Shown one piece after another: positions 38,701 to 52,205 of a stretch of 64,000 bases of DNA; the first letter of the stretch is position 1, and every line of letters begins with the position of its first letter. The DNA is from Archilochus colubris (lineage: Eukaryota > Chordata > Aves > Apodiformes > Trochilidae), in contig CM041084.1 in the NCBI GenBank assembly GCA_023079485.1, forward strand, positions 33,764,609-33,828,608. The letters run 5' to 3'. Under the pieces are notes generated by a model that worked only from the letters and a program-made list of their open reading frames with translations, was not told where the DNA came from and searched no databases. The position numbers were made by a program, and so were the translations under genes.

Positions 38701-41700
38701 TCCTAATCTATCTTTCCAGTCCACTGTACTTCACTCACCTAATCTTGCTGGTTTACTCCAGTTCACTGATACTGCCCTTGATGCAGAGAGAAAGGAAACA
38801 TTTTTCTTCTACACTGATTAATGAGAGAGTAAGTTCAGCCTTCCCTAGTTTCTGGAAACACCTTTTCAATATAAACTACCAGATATGGATGAAGAAGATT
38901 GTGATGACCAAATCCACAGTCTTTCATATCACAGTTAATTTTACTCTTGGTATTAGCAAGCTTTCCCTCTCTCCCCCTTCTCCCTCCCCCTCTTTCTCAG
39001 TTCTTATGACAAAACCAGGGAAATTACAAAGAAGAGGTAAGGTAGGAAAGAGAAATCTGAACCTCTCGAGTAAATTTTTCAGGTGAAGTATGTATTAGAC
39101 AAGCAGCTAGTGTCACCACTCTAAAGAGTTGGCCTCTAAGCTATGTGTTGCTTGAACACAGCTTATCCCATGAGGTCAGAAGTAGAAACTATTTTCCTGC
39201 TATCACATACTTAGGAAAAAGTACATATGTAACTGTAAAAGACAAGGCCACATGTTTGCACTTTGGAAAAATTTGAAAGAGCTTCCTCTTGCACAGAAGA
39301 CAGAGTATGAGCTTTTTATTCCAAAATGCTAAATTGCAGAATATAAAGGATGTATAACATCAATACTAGAGTTGTCTTCACACGGTGGTTCAGTGATGTA
39401 ATCACAAGAGTATGTCACCATGTTTTAATAGCTAAACAAGAGATGTTCTGATGTCTAAAACCCAGGCTTTTAAAAAACATAAAGAATAGTTGCTTCTGTG
39501 GTTTTGTTTCACCTTTTTAAAAATGAAAAATTAAAAAAAAGGGATAATCAAGACAATCTGCACAAAGAATCATAAAGATTTAGCTCTCTACATGTAATTA
39601 ATTTTCACTTTAGAAAAAATGCTATCAAATATTCTGGCTATTTCACCATTGTTTTTCTTGGTTTTTCAATTCTTAGTCAAGGAAACGAACATCACTAGGA
39701 AACTAGTAACTACATGTGGGAATAAACAGCTGAATCAGAATGTACTTTTCCCATTCCTCTATCATCATCATCATCCAGGAACTGATGAAAGAGCCCACAA
39801 ATGGTTTCTTTGTTGAGGTAATCATCACTTCTGGGTTCATAAGATACTATCTCACCATCCTTTTTAAAAAAAATAAATATATAGAAACATTAAATAATTA
39901 AAACCAGGACATGTTGGACTCTGATGAGTGAAGTGGGAGGGTGGGGTTAGGGAAGAGGAAAGAATAGTTTGAAATTCAATATAAAAGTTAAGATGAATCT
40001 GGGAAATTTTGAGTGTCTTCTCAGATACACCAGTGAAACAGGGGCACATCTCTTAGGGTGTGAGAGATGCCAATTGAAAGAATGATGCAACTAACTTCCA
40101 TGTGTGCTGGAAGAAACCTCTGTTGATATTTAAAACACAACCAGTTTCTATTTTATTTACTTACAGGTGAAACTGCAACATAAAAAAAGCATTGAAATGC
40201 TCCTTTCCTACTTGTTTAGGAGTCTGCTCAACCAGGGAATGCTTCAACTGTGCTGTAGAAATATGGCAGGGTAAAACCATATTAAAACAAGCAACCCCAA
40301 CCAACCTCTGCAATGACTTGCATATTATTTTACTAATTATTTTCAGAAATAACCCATTCAGTTGATTTTCTGGGTGTAGTCCAACATACATGTCTAAATG
40401 TATGTCTTATGCACTGCCTTCATAAAAACATACATTTTCCTCATTTATTTATACAGTTCTAGGTTTCTTCTGGCTCCTCAGAAATCCACTGCTGCTATTC
40501 ACCTCTAAAAGTCAAGAAGACATAGTCTACACCAAACAACTCACCACCTTCAATCGCAACAAACTTACTGCCTTTTTTGGCCTTCAAGTCACAACTTGCA
40601 TTGTATGACAAGTTTCTGCAGTCCTTAAAATAATGTATTTCATTGCAAGGTTCTAACAGAATCTGAAAGTATTTTATTTATCTAAGCTCAACGGGATAAT
40701 TGATATATTTAACAGTTAAACAGCTTTTCTTCAGGTCTTTCCTAAGTTTAAGGCTATCTGTTTCCACTTAAGCAACAGTCTTCTGCCAATATTTTTTGGT
40801 ACATTTGCAACTGCTGAACAATGAAGTGAAAATATAATTGCTACCATGGCTTAAGTCTAGAATAAACACACAATAACATTTTATTTAGGTTTAGCCATTT
40901 TCTTCCTTAACCTTTATAGAAATCTTGAATCGTGGCATATTAATGATTTTATTAGATTTCAAAGGTTGCAGAATATGTCTTTTGTCAAACCTACTTCAAG
41001 CTGATGGCTGACAATCCTTTGCAATTTAGATTCTAATGAGAAATAAAACAATTCTAACAGAAGCTGTTCTTAGTACAATTTTGTCTAATCCTCTACAAGA
41101 AATCTACAAGAAATTTTATGTGGCTCTCAAGTATTGAGCTTCCTGTCTAGAACTCCTCAGCTAGTTCCATGCAGAAGACCACAGTTAACAACAGATTTCT
41201 GTGAAGAATGCAAAGGGACCTCCTGTTCTACTTTTACCCTTTCAGGACTTACTTAATGATACAAATACGTTGTTATAAACTGTATCTGGACGTAGGCAGT
41301 GGTATAGACATTTTCAGATTCCAAATTCCTTCTCCACTTGTTCACATAGTCCCCCACTTACCCAAAAACATGGTAGGGCTCTCACTGTTGCCCAAGCAAG
41401 TGGGCTGGCTAAACCAAAACTGATTTTAAAAAACCAGAACTGTTTATATTTAAAGATCCCCCCAGGGTACTTTTAGGGAAAATAAGAAGAAACAGGTTTA
41501 CAGGTCAAGTTATACATTTCTTATGTAAACTCCCTCATCAGCGTGCATAGGAGAGCAACACAGGAAAGGTTAAGAGCACAGCCTCAGACTGTTGCCATCC
41601 TCATTTTCATCTCTCAAGAGCACATTAAAAACATGTACTGACCCCACAACTCTCTGAACAGCCTTTGTGCATCAAGGGTAAATCTGAAAAACAACGTATC

Positions 41701-42619
41701 AAACCAAGCTGCTTTTAAGCAATGTTAATTTTAACTGTTTTTCATTCTTCAGCATCTTTATCATTGGCCAAAGCCAATGATTCTTCAGAAAGAAAACTGT
41801 AAAATTACATGACCTTGTAAACTGTTCTTGGACTGTAACTCTGTCTTTATAGAAAGATAAATTGTGGAAATCGAGGACTTCACTGCTCCCTCCAATCTGA
41901 CAGACCTGCTATTTTTGTCATAATGAAGCAGCCAGCACTAATGAGATTTTTTTAAACATGAGGTCCCAACTTGTTCCCTGCAGATGCATTGTCCTGTAAG
42001 ATGGGGCTGTTCCCTTGGAAAGCACCAGGCCAAAAGAAATCTCTCCTGGATGAGGATGGTGTCCAATATCTGAGTAACTTGGTGTGTTATCAGGAATAGA
42101 AGACAGACATCTGTACCACGGCCAGCATCTCATATGGGTTTAGAAATGAGTAGCATTAATTGAAATAAGTATTCTGCTTGTATCGTTTTACTGAAATTCA
42201 GTCTTTGTATTTTGGTTAGTGGCGTTAAAAACCATGAAGCACTTCTCCATAATGCGTTTTGAGATTCCAGATACGTCAAAGCTAAGTCTATTTGCCCGCA
42301 TTTCAAAGCTAATACTGAATTTAATATGTTTATCTTTTCTGAAGTCAGCCTCATTGTCAAGTATGCCTTGGATCCAGGTAACAGGTAACACCTGCAGATT
42401 TTTTCTGGACATAACTTATTTCAAACTACCTGATCTCAGTAAAAACTAAAAGGTCTCAGTCTAACACGTGCTGGTAATGCTAGATGGATGTTTTGAGTGC
42501 CTTTTATCCAGTTCTCACACTCCCCTCAGCTCTGTGGTTTACATGAGGTGCTTAGCTCCCAGAGCAAGGAGTGTCTTTTAATATGTCTTGTACTCCTAGG
42601 TGCAGTGGTCCTAAACCTA
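32716..42619 (-). other. JAZF1: JAZF1 intron 2, unique DNA, no gene seen
   Basis: AT-rich non-coding sequence between two CR1 copies. No recognisable coding frame was seen; the longest is 129 codons at 32798-33187 on the plus strand and lacks any known domain. A slightly GC-richer patch at 36400-36800 shows no recognisable repeat family. Confidence 0.65.
37677..37711. repeat. A-rich low-complexity tract
   Basis: AATTAAAAAAATAAATAGA-type sequence ending in a run of ten As. Confidence 0.8.
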
Positions 42620-44076
42620 AAAGCAGTGCTCTCTCTTTGGGAGGTCCTGACAATCTGGAGAGATCCCAGTTGACTGAAAGCTGGCTAAGGTTGTTCCAAT
42701 ATTCAAAACAAGAAGGAGGACACTGGAAACTACATGCCAGTCAGTCTAACTTCAGCACCTGGTAAAATTATGGAGAAGATTATTCTGAGAGGTATTGAAA
42801 AACACCTGGGGGACAGTGGAGTCATTGGTCATAGCCAGCATGACTTCATGAGGGGAAAGTCCTGCTTGTCAAATTTACTTTTATGAAAAGGTAACACATC
42901 CAGCTGATCAAAGGAAGCCAGTGGATGTAATATTTCTGGATTTCAGGAAAGCTTTTGATACTGTCTCTTGTAGTATCCTCCTGAACAAAACATCCAGCAT
43001 ACAGCTGGACAACCACGCTATACAATGGGTGAGCAACTGGCTTGCAGGTCAAGCACCAAGAGTGACAGCGAATGGGTAACATCAGGCTGGTGACCAGTCA
43101 CTAGAGGGGTCCTGCAGGGCTCCATCCTTGGCCCAGTCCTCTTCAACATCTTCACCAATGACTTGGATGCAGGACTGGAAGGAATTTTAAGCAAGTTTGC
43201 GGATGACACAAAACTGGGAGGACAGCCTCAAGGGCAGGCAGGCACTGCAGAGAGACCTTGACAGGTTAGAGAGGTGAGCAATCACCAACCACATGAAGTT
43301 TAAACAAGGGCAAATGCTGAATTCTGCACCTAGGATGGGGCAACCCTGGTGTCAAGTACAGACTGGGTAATGAGTGGCTGAAGAGGAGCATGGCAGAGAG
43401 GGCCCTGGGGGTCCTGGTTGATACCAAACTGAACATGAGCCAGCAGTGTGCCCTGGCAGCCAGGAGGGCCATCCGTGTCCTGGGGTGCATCAAGCACAGT
43501 TGGTCAAGGGAGGTGATGGTCCCACTCTACCCTGCACTGGTACAGCCTCACCTTCAGCCTCACTGTGTGCAGTTCTGGGCAGCACAGTGTAGAAAAGACA
43601 TCAAGCTATTGGGGAGCATCCAAAGGAGAGCAACAAGGATGGTGAAGGGTCTGGAAAGAATGACCTATGGGGAGCAGCTGAGGTCACTTGGATTGTTCAG
43701 TTTGGAGAAAAGGAGGCTGAGGGGTGACCTCATTGCAGTATGTGGCTTCCTCAAGAGGGGAAGAGATGGGACTGGCAGTGATTTCTTCACTCCTGTGACT
43801 GAAGACAGGAGTCAAGGAAATTGTAGGAAGCTGAATCAGGGGAGGTTTAGGTTAAATACTAGGAAAAGGTTTTTCACCCAGAGGGCAGTTGAGCAATGGA
43901 ACAAGCTCCCTAGGGAAGTGGTCACAACACCGAGCCTACCTAAGTTCAAGAAGCATTTGGGTGATGCTCTCACACACATGGTGTATTCTGAAGGTGCCCT
44001 ACACCTGGGGACAGGAGTTGGACTTGATCCTGATGGGTCCTTTCCAATTTGTCGTATTCTATGATTCTATGATAAC
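42620..44076 (+). mobile_element. CR1 LINE, 5'-truncated, longest copy in the window
   Basis: Plus-strand CR1 of about 1.46 kb. The 5' part corresponds to the reverse-transcriptase domain in broken frames: a motif-A remnant reading DFRKAFDTVS near 42937-42966, then FADDTKLGG at 43196-43222, soon followed by an in-frame stop. A 224-codon open frame at 43390-44064 encodes the C-terminal part, from RALGVLVDTKLNMS to DPDGSFPICRIL. The 3' end is the CR1 hallmark, ATTCTATGATTCTATGAT at 44055-44072. Frameshifts and 5' truncation make it non-functional. It is close in sequence to the minus-strand copy at 4.5-5.3 kb, so both probably derive from the same subfamily. Confidence 0.95.
43390..44064 (+). 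pseudogene. CR1 ORF2 C-terminal remnant
   Basis: Open frame of 224 codons lying wholly inside the CR1 copy. It holds the region after the reverse-transcriptase catalytic motifs (LEKRRLRGDLIAVCGFLKRG, then the RFRLN and FFTQRAVEQWNKLPREVV segments). The Met at 43390 is an internal codon of the parent protein. The upstream domain is separated by a frameshift and a stop, so no functional polyprotein can be made. Confidence 0.9.
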
Positions 44077-44099
44077 AGGACCCACTAAAAAACCAAGGG

Positions 44100-44113
44100 G
44101 AAAAAAAAAAAAA
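44100..44113. repeat. Poly-A tract following the CR1 copy
   Basis: A 14-A run about 25 bp after the CR1 3' end. CR1 elements do not normally end in poly-A, so this is probably independent. Confidence 0.8.
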
Positions 44114-46633
44114 GGCAGGAGAGGGACAAAGGCCCATTATTATGTTATCAATAAATGTCAGAAGCCAATGACACTGTAATTACTGAATAATTATTGAAAA
44201 ATAATTATGGAAAAATAAATAATTGCAGCGACACAACATGTTTTTTTAATGCTTCTGAGAAATCCTTGAAAACACTATTGCTGATTATTGCTCTTCACCA
44301 GACCTCCCTGGACCCAGCCTCTGACTCTGTCTCTGTGGAGGTGCTGGTTTCACACCCCCCCTGCCTGGAGTAACTCCCCACTGCTCTCAGGCAAGGAGCA
44401 CGGTTCCACCTTTCTTTCCACACCAACCTGCCTGTTCTCATCACTGTCTCTTCCCACTTCCCAGAAGTGTTTGCGTGCTTGTGGGCAAGTTGGAACGTGG
44501 GCCTGGTCCAAGTGAAAGCTCACCCAACCAAAACCACATCAGATGTACCCAGACAGCACACAAAGGGAACAGGCATCCCAAACAGGGAGAGGCAATCATC
44601 CCTTTCTGCAGCAATACTGACTTATGCCAAACGAAAGCGATGACAACTTCAGACTGACTTGTTTCATCCCAGACTCTCTCCAAATATCCTTCAAATTTTT
44701 TTGCATGACAAGTCTTTCCATTCCCTGTTCCCATATACTAATTCATACATTGGCCTGGATGTACATCATGGGAGCAATTTCTGAGATACACTGGAGAAAA
44801 GGGAAAGGACTTCAACTGTGAAAAAACCTAAGAGCTGTTTGTTACCACGTCATTCCCCAATTCTGAGTTCCTGACCCATCCAGCTTAAAGTAAAAAGTTA
44901 TGTAAAGAACTAATGAAGCTGGATTTCCTAAGGACACGCAAACCACTTCCTTCAACTTACTCCTGCAATAAACACCAGCTCCTGTGTCTTCTGCGTTGCC
45001 CTCCTCTTGTCTTCATTCTCCTCTGTGACCCATTTCCCTCCACACTTCGGCCCAGATCCACTTTCACAGTGTCTGTAGCTGTTTCAGCCATGACTGAAAC
45101 CTCAGACAAATCTCTAAATATTCACTGTATCCCACTGACTTTCAATAGCTGCAATGTTCTCTGAAAATGAGGCCCATGCAAAGACATTTGGGTTCTACAA
45201 ACTGCTAGTCACTTGGAAATCCTCATGTAAACCCCTGACTCTTGGTATTGAGCCTGAAACTCCCACTCATCTCAGCCAGTACCCCCAGGAAACATTCTGA
45301 GGATGGGCTGGGGTTTGCACTTAAGCCAGGCTTTGGCTGTCACTCCATGGAGCAAACAGTGCAGATACAGCAGCAGGCAAATTCCAACGCACAGCAAGAA
45401 GGGAAAAGTTTAAACCCACGTGACTTCCACTTATAAGGTATGGGTGAGGTGGGAAAGACTCCTGGGTGAGGTTCAAGACCACACTGGAATCCCCTACCAT
45501 GCACTTTCTCAGTGATGGAGCAAAATCAAAGGGTCTACACTAGACAGATAAGGCCAACTGGAATCTTTCTTTCAGAAGCTGAACTTGTATGGTCTTGAAG
45601 CCAAGCAGGTATGTAGGATAACCAAGCACCCATTGCTCCTCTAGCAGGGCACATGGTGCTGCTCTTCAAAAATGTGCAGTTTACAGCTTGAGAATTTGGA
45701 AGCACCAGGAGACAGAAGGCTGTGGCTTAGCCACACCACACATCACATCTACACATTACCATGAAGGATGCTGCCCTTTTCTCTGACTTGTAAAGCTTTT
45801 CAGGTGCTTCTGAAGAGGTTATTAAATAACCAGCAACTACCTTTAATGATGTATTATTAACATGTAGGTGCAGAATTCTTATGCAGGTTAGATAACTAAA
45901 CGATAAGAGCTCCCCAACTTTTTCTACCAATTTGTTATTTAAAGAATGTTCTCAAAGTAAAAACAAAACCAACTCAAAATGATTCATTAAATACTACCTA
46001 ATACAGGATTTCAAGGACAAATATTTTAATGGAGCATTTAAGATACTTTTGTAAGAAGTCTAGGTCTTTGATATTAAATTTATGACCAGTCATTGTTTGA
46101 CAATTGTAATTAATATGCTGGGTAATTTTCTGACTTATTCTTCCAAGAGACATTATTATTTGTAGTCTGTCAGTGTAACACATAAATTATGAGCCATGTT
46201 CACCTGTAATAGACTGAAATGAAACTTCAGAATTGACATTTATGAAGAAAAATGAAAAAGTCCTTTCTACCATGAGAATGAGCATAGAATACAGTCTGCA
46301 GTAGACTCTGAGCAGAAGAAAGTTTAAGTGATGTATTTTAAAAATACCTACCTGCCAAAACTAATTACATTCTTTAAAAAAAGATTACTCTTTGGTCACG
46401 AGACCTCATAAACTGGGCAATGTCATGCATGATCAGGAAGGAGTTTTACACACACCAATTTTTTCTTGCATACTGAACACTAGTACACAGTAATTTTTCA
46501 AGACACTCATGTGTATTAATGCATCAAAGAAGATGTCTACAAGGAATGAAAAAAAAAGTCTCCCTGAAACAGAGCATGAACTATTAATAAGAAAATCCCC
46601 ACATATATAAAAAATTATATATTAGAAATAAGG

Positions 46634-46672
46634 GTTTTTTTCTTTTTTGCTGTTGTTGCTGTTGTTTTGTTT
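46634..46672. repeat. T-rich / (GTT)n tract
   Basis: T runs followed by GCTGTTGTTGCTGTTGTTTT, a degenerate GTT/GCTGTT simple repeat. Confidence 0.75.
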
Positions 46673-48432
46673 AAAATAGAATTTCTACCTAATCTTGCCT
46701 TTCCACTAGAAAGCTATGGTAACATTCAATTTTTAAATATTGGAAAAATGAAATTTCAAATCCAAATGAACCAACACAAGCCAGAAGCTATTTCAACCAG
46801 GTACACATCAACTGTGTACCTTGATGATCTAGATACGTTCTGTGGAACAACATGCTCAAACATGCATTAGGTATTAATGTGCAAATTTGACACAGCCAGA
46901 CATTCTTTCAAAGCTGCCAAAAAAACCCCAAAACGAACAACCAATGTATGCACCTGCTAGGTAAATGCATGTAGAAAGCCTAAAGCTACATGGGCTTTTA
47001 CTCAATAATGGAAGCAAATGGAGAATATGCAATATGCACTTTGCCAGGTAAAATTCAAAGAACTTTTATTGAAATAAAATAAAATAAATTTAAAATAGGC
47101 ATCAAAACAAAACCAACCCAATTGAAATATTATGCATCAATATTACTGGAAAGGTCCAGGTATGCTAAGCATCCCAATATTTCACTAACTTTAAGTGGGT
47201 GTCTAAAGTGAGCAACTGCAGCTCCAAGGTTATTTCTGCAGAACACCCAAACTAGAGCAGGAAACGCTCTGGATTCCAGGTGTCCCAACCCCTAACAGAC
47301 TCTGGAAGAGCAGATGAGAGAAACAGAAGCAGCTAAGCTAAACTTATAGTATCAGGTCATAGGGAAAGGCATCCTTTAAAGCAAAGCGTGCACCCTGGTT
47401 TTCCTCCCTAGTGGACTCAGTAAGTGAGCTGCAGAGCTCAGCAGGAATTGCGGTATTGGGCTAAAGTGAAGATAAACCACTATGTGCACCTTTAGGTGTA
47501 ATGTAATAGTGTGATGTTTTAAATTGCCGAGAAAAAAAATCCTTAACATCTATTGGAGAAAACCTACAGTTTTAAACAGACCTAGGCAATTCAGAACACC
47601 TGCAACTTATATAAGCACTCAAAATCTGATACCTTAAAAGAGCTTAAACCACAAACCTAAACTGAGATCAAAGTGAAAACTAAACCAAATACTGTCCTTT
47701 TTCATACTTCTACTACGATAAGTACTAACACCACAGTTTAAGTTTTGTGCCAATTTTTTTGTTTGCTCCAATAAAACCCCCCCTAGCTTTAATACTACCA
47801 AGTTTAAAACTAATCAGGATATTTTCACAGTTTTAGTTTGGAAAATATGAGGCATACACAGTTCCAGTGAATAACCCTGAAGCATTTTTTTGGGTTTGTT
47901 TTGGTTACGCAACCAACTTTGCCTCAGGCATTTCTGTCAGAGTCTGGAGTAAGGGAGTCTAGTTTAAGTTTATCCATCACTGCTATCCCTCCCTGCCTAT
48001 ACATCACTCTTTCACTTGCTCCTCATGCAGAGTTTAAGGACAAATGAAAAAAAATCCAGCTTGAAGGGAGTTCTGAACAGACTAAACTGACAGCATCTCT
48101 CCTCTCAGTTCCTGTATTGCTCTTTGCTAGCCCACAATCTAGAACTGACATTAGTTGCTCAGGTTGTAGAGACTGAAATAGGAGCAACAACCCCCCTGAA
48201 GTTACAGATGCCAAAAGAATTACTGTAAATAGAGGGGCAGTAAAAGTCTAACCAAATGGTCTCAGATTAACAAATACATCTGCAACTTACTACCACTGTT
48301 AGCATTATTGGTACAGTAACTATGTAATTATTTTTCCCTGTTTTAAAAGGTTTAGTCTTTGAATTTGTACAATCAATGCATTCAGCCTACAAAAACATGT
48401 CTGTCCAGATTGAGGATATTTTTTTGCACACT

Positions 48433-48479
48433 TGTGGACAAGATGTTGGCTTCATTTTACAACCAACATCTTGTCCACA
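48433..48479. repeat. Perfect 17-bp inverted repeat, 13-nt spacer
   Basis: TGTGGACAAGATGTTGG at 48433-48449 is repeated exactly as its reverse complement at 48463-48479, with 13 bases between. It could fold as a perfect 17-bp hairpin in RNA or single-stranded DNA. The stem is shorter than the roughly 30 bp of a usual animal microRNA precursor, and pairing does not extend past the ends (T faces T). Confidence 0.97.
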
Positions 48480-49445
48480 TCAGGGGAGCGTTCTCACACA
48501 GACATGCATACCATGTGGGCTACCTGCTGCGTTCTGGCAAGCTTGGCAGGCTGCACAACATAAAGGGTAGCAGTTGTAGTGGAAAAAACCTTCATGGGAA
48601 TTTTTTTTTTACGTTGTGAAAAAAAGAAAAAGGGAAAAAAAAGCAAACTGTTTCCCCATGAACCACACTGTGAGCTGGCATAAGGAAGATAAGGGCAGGA
48701 AATTGGATGTAAAACTCAGGCATAGGTCCTTTAAAAGAGGAGGCACTCTGCAAGTTGCCAATGTGACATACACATTTCTTTCCTAAAATTCAGCCACTTT
48801 TTTCTTTTTTAATTAGCCATATGGAAAGTTGAAAGACTTGTGAACTTACAGCATCAATCCCACATGTTGAGCTTAATTTCTGCGAGGTTTTACTCACTCT
48901 TGTGTCTTTAATTTATTTTTAAACTCACATTTATACACCGTTAGAGAAAATAATACACGTAGAACAAGTTATGCCCTATGCTATGAGCACAGTTCAGTAT
49001 TACTTAGTTCTTACATAAAGGTGCTAAAGTTTTTCAAATTAGGAAATTAAATGTACCCTACCAGTGGTTACATTTTAGTGTTTCACCTTGGTAAATTTTA
49101 CAAATACTGGTGTAGCCAGCTACTCCTAGTTTTCTACTATGATCTAGGAATCAGCAAAGCAGAATAAAAATGATTGAAGCTCTTAAACAAGCAACAGCCA
49201 AAAGCAAAAAATGCAACAGCACCACCTAAGGCCCATTTAAGACAGTGCAAAAGTAATCCAAGATGTTACAAATTCCTAACTCACATTTATACAGCTGTAA
49301 CGTGCATTATAACATGTAGCGTGGTATTTCTTCATAGCTTGAGTGTTGGCTAACCTAACCTTGATACATTTTTATTCACATTTTTGATTTGCATACAGCT
49401 CACAGTTCTGCAGGAATCAAAGGGTGTGGGGTTCAACTGTTGAAC

Positions 49446-49477
49446 ACATTTATACTCCTAAATACATTTATACTCCT
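49446..49477. repeat. 14-bp direct repeat, 18-bp offset
   Basis: ACATTTATACTCCT occurs at 49446-49459 and again at 49464-49477. Confidence 0.9.
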
Positions 49478-52043
49478 GTTTTTTCCACTCTAAAATTAAG
49501 TGATATTGCATTTCAAATACAAGATGGGCAAGAGAGCTTTTCAACTCTCTTGTGAAATATTGTGACAAATAATCTAGCTTAGTTATTGATGGTAACACTT
49601 TTGGAGCACACAAATGCCCCCAGATGCAGAATTTCTATTTTCTAAAGTAACTGAAGTATCAAGGTCACTACAGCTCTTAAAAGGGAAGAACTTTCTTCTG
49701 GCTTCCAGCCTCAGTAGATCCATTAGTAAATTCATAACCATTTGTTCTGCTAACTACATTATTATTTACTTCAAATAGTTCCTTTCTCTGCTCGTTTATT
49801 TTTCATGAAACATTTACAAAGACTAAGCTGTTCTCTCCTAGCCTTGTTTGGGTTTTTAAGGAGATCTAATCTTCTCTTACACATGACTTTATTACCTTCT
49901 GTATACCTTGCTGCCTTACACCCCACCCTAAATGAGTCCCAATGGTCACTGAAACAGCACTGATCTCACCTTACTTCCATTGGAAATAGCTCTCCCAACA
50001 CACTACATTTGGTCTTCTGTGACTTGCACATTTACATCAACTGCTATACTGTAGGATGACTGAACTGTTCAGTAATACGATTGAAGTCCTGCTGAGGAAC
50101 ACATGAATGCTTGAGTCACTTTTATATTTTCTCTGATTATTTTTTGAGGAATTAATTTGTCATAGCATATAGTATCGTGTAAGTTTAAGACATCATCAGT
50201 TGATCATTGTGAGACCACTAACAAAGACAGACAAATGTTACCTCTTCCTCTGACCATTTTCTTTCCTTGTCTGTAAATTAACAAGACACTACCAAAAATA
50301 AGCAACCTTTCTGAGAAACATGCATGTAAATGATGAAACCTGTTCCAGAGAGTTCTGCTAATGCAAGATTATATTATTACTAACAGATAATCATAATGAA
50401 AAGGGAGGTTGATACAACATCTTCTGACAGTATTTGTACAGGAGAGGTTATGCGCGTTGCTCAGCTTATCAGATGCAAAACCTCATCTTGTCAGAAACAG
50501 CTCCTGCAGAGGAGATGGCTGAATGCAGAAAGCAAAGTCACTGAGGGTATTTGGCTATACCACTGGCACACCAAGGTAGGTGCAACTGAACACAACACCA
50601 TGCAAGTTACGGGCCATGGGGAGCAGATGATAGCTCTAGTAGCTGGGTGGATGGGGAGAGAGGATACTTAAAAAGATGTCCAAGAGAAAGACATGTAGAC
50701 CAAGCAAGCCCAACCTAATGCACTCTCTTCATTCCCCAGGCACTCAGCACCCATCTCTGCCTGCCCCCCTTTATCCTTTCAGATAGGCACCCAGGAAACA
50801 GCAGCCCTGGTTCTGCAGGGTGCAGAGCTGCCAGGCTTCCAGGGAGTGGCCTCCTTTCTTTTTCCTACTTTATTCCAGGCACAACTCCAGACACTGTCCC
50901 TTGTACCTAGACTATGAAAGGAACTATTTGAAACCAAATTCCTAAATAATGCCCTCTGAGCAGATGTGATTCCCAACCTGCCTGCAAACACAGCTCTTTC
51001 ACTGTGCAGAATTTAAGCTCACACCTCCCCAGGATTTGTTTACATTATTAACACAAAATTAACAATACATCAACAATGTTAATTTGAAAACTCTACCCCA
51101 GACTCAGGCAGGGTAGACTGTTGGGTCCATAAAAGCTGTGCCTTTGGTTAGTGGTCCTCAGCACTCAATGCCCGATGGCAATCGTAACCATTTACATGCT
51201 GTGGTAAACACAGTGCTCTGCTCTCCTGCTTGGCCTCAGTTTTAGCTTTAATATCCTGTGGCCCAAGCATTACAGTCTCTCTCAAACACAGTGTGTTGTT
51301 CCCGTAAGAAAAAGCTGAATGCTACAGTAGTGCACACTTTGTGCTGCCTTTTACTCAAGTGGGGCAACAGGCCAGTTAATTACCTAAAAAATAATCTTAA
51401 ATAATAACAATTGTTGTCATCATCATTATGGGAATGTCTTCCTGGCAGTACTAATAACACAAAAGGGTGAAGTTGTTCACTGGTTATAAAAAGGAGTTTT
51501 AAAATATTAGATACTAAAGCTTTCTATGATATGAGTCAGTGGCACAGAGGTGCCTGCCATAATAGAGACCTGCACCGCGAAAGAGAAATTTGAGTTTTTT
51601 ATTCTCCACAAGATACTTTGCTATTGATGCATCAAGCAAAATTCAGTGGTTTCATTACTTCTAACTATGCCTTAGAGTAGATACTTAGGAATCTGCAGTT
51701 CCTTATCCAAAAGCTGTGTTTTCACACAGTAATACAGACACCTCCTTTGCTCTCTCCTATGACAAAGGAAGAATATGTCTTGAAAAAATAGCCACACATA
51801 TGCATTTAAAAGACAATCTACACTCAAAGTTTATTAAAGACTTTTAGTAATTGGAAATTATCTACTTACTTTCCAGACTGGAAACATTTCTACAAGATAC
51901 ATTTCCTACAGTTACCCTTAAATGTATATATTCCTAAGATTTTATAATATATTCACCCATGTTTCATTCTTTCAAACTTACCTGAGGAAATTTCAGAGTA
52001 ACTATTGCTCTCCTTAAACAGCTGATTACTGAAGTCCTAACAC

Positions 52044-52095
52044 TAAAAAAAAAAAAAAAAGAAAAAAAAAAAAAGAAAAAAAAAGAAAAAAAAAG
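52044..52095. repeat. Poly-A tract with G interruptions
   Basis: About 52 bases of A with single G residues at roughly regular steps near the 3' side (A8-9 then G). Confidence 0.9.
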
Positions 52096-52120
52096 ACCAC
52101 AAACTCTACTTCCAGAACTG

Positions 52121-52205
52121 AAATAATAAATAATAATAATAATAATAATATAATTTGTTAATTATAATTTTGTTATTATAATTGTTAATAATAAATAATT
52201 TGTTA
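52121..52205. repeat. (AAT)n microsatellite and AT-rich imperfect palindrome
   Basis: AAT/TAA units run to about 52151. Then follows an A/T-only style stretch with inverted arms AATTATAA and TTATAATT. It may form cruciforms and is probably length-variable. Confidence 0.85.

Noticed and set aside
48433..48479. Hairpin as a microRNA precursor
   Set aside because: The stem is only 17 bp and does not extend. A usual animal precursor needs about 30 bp with a longer duplex.
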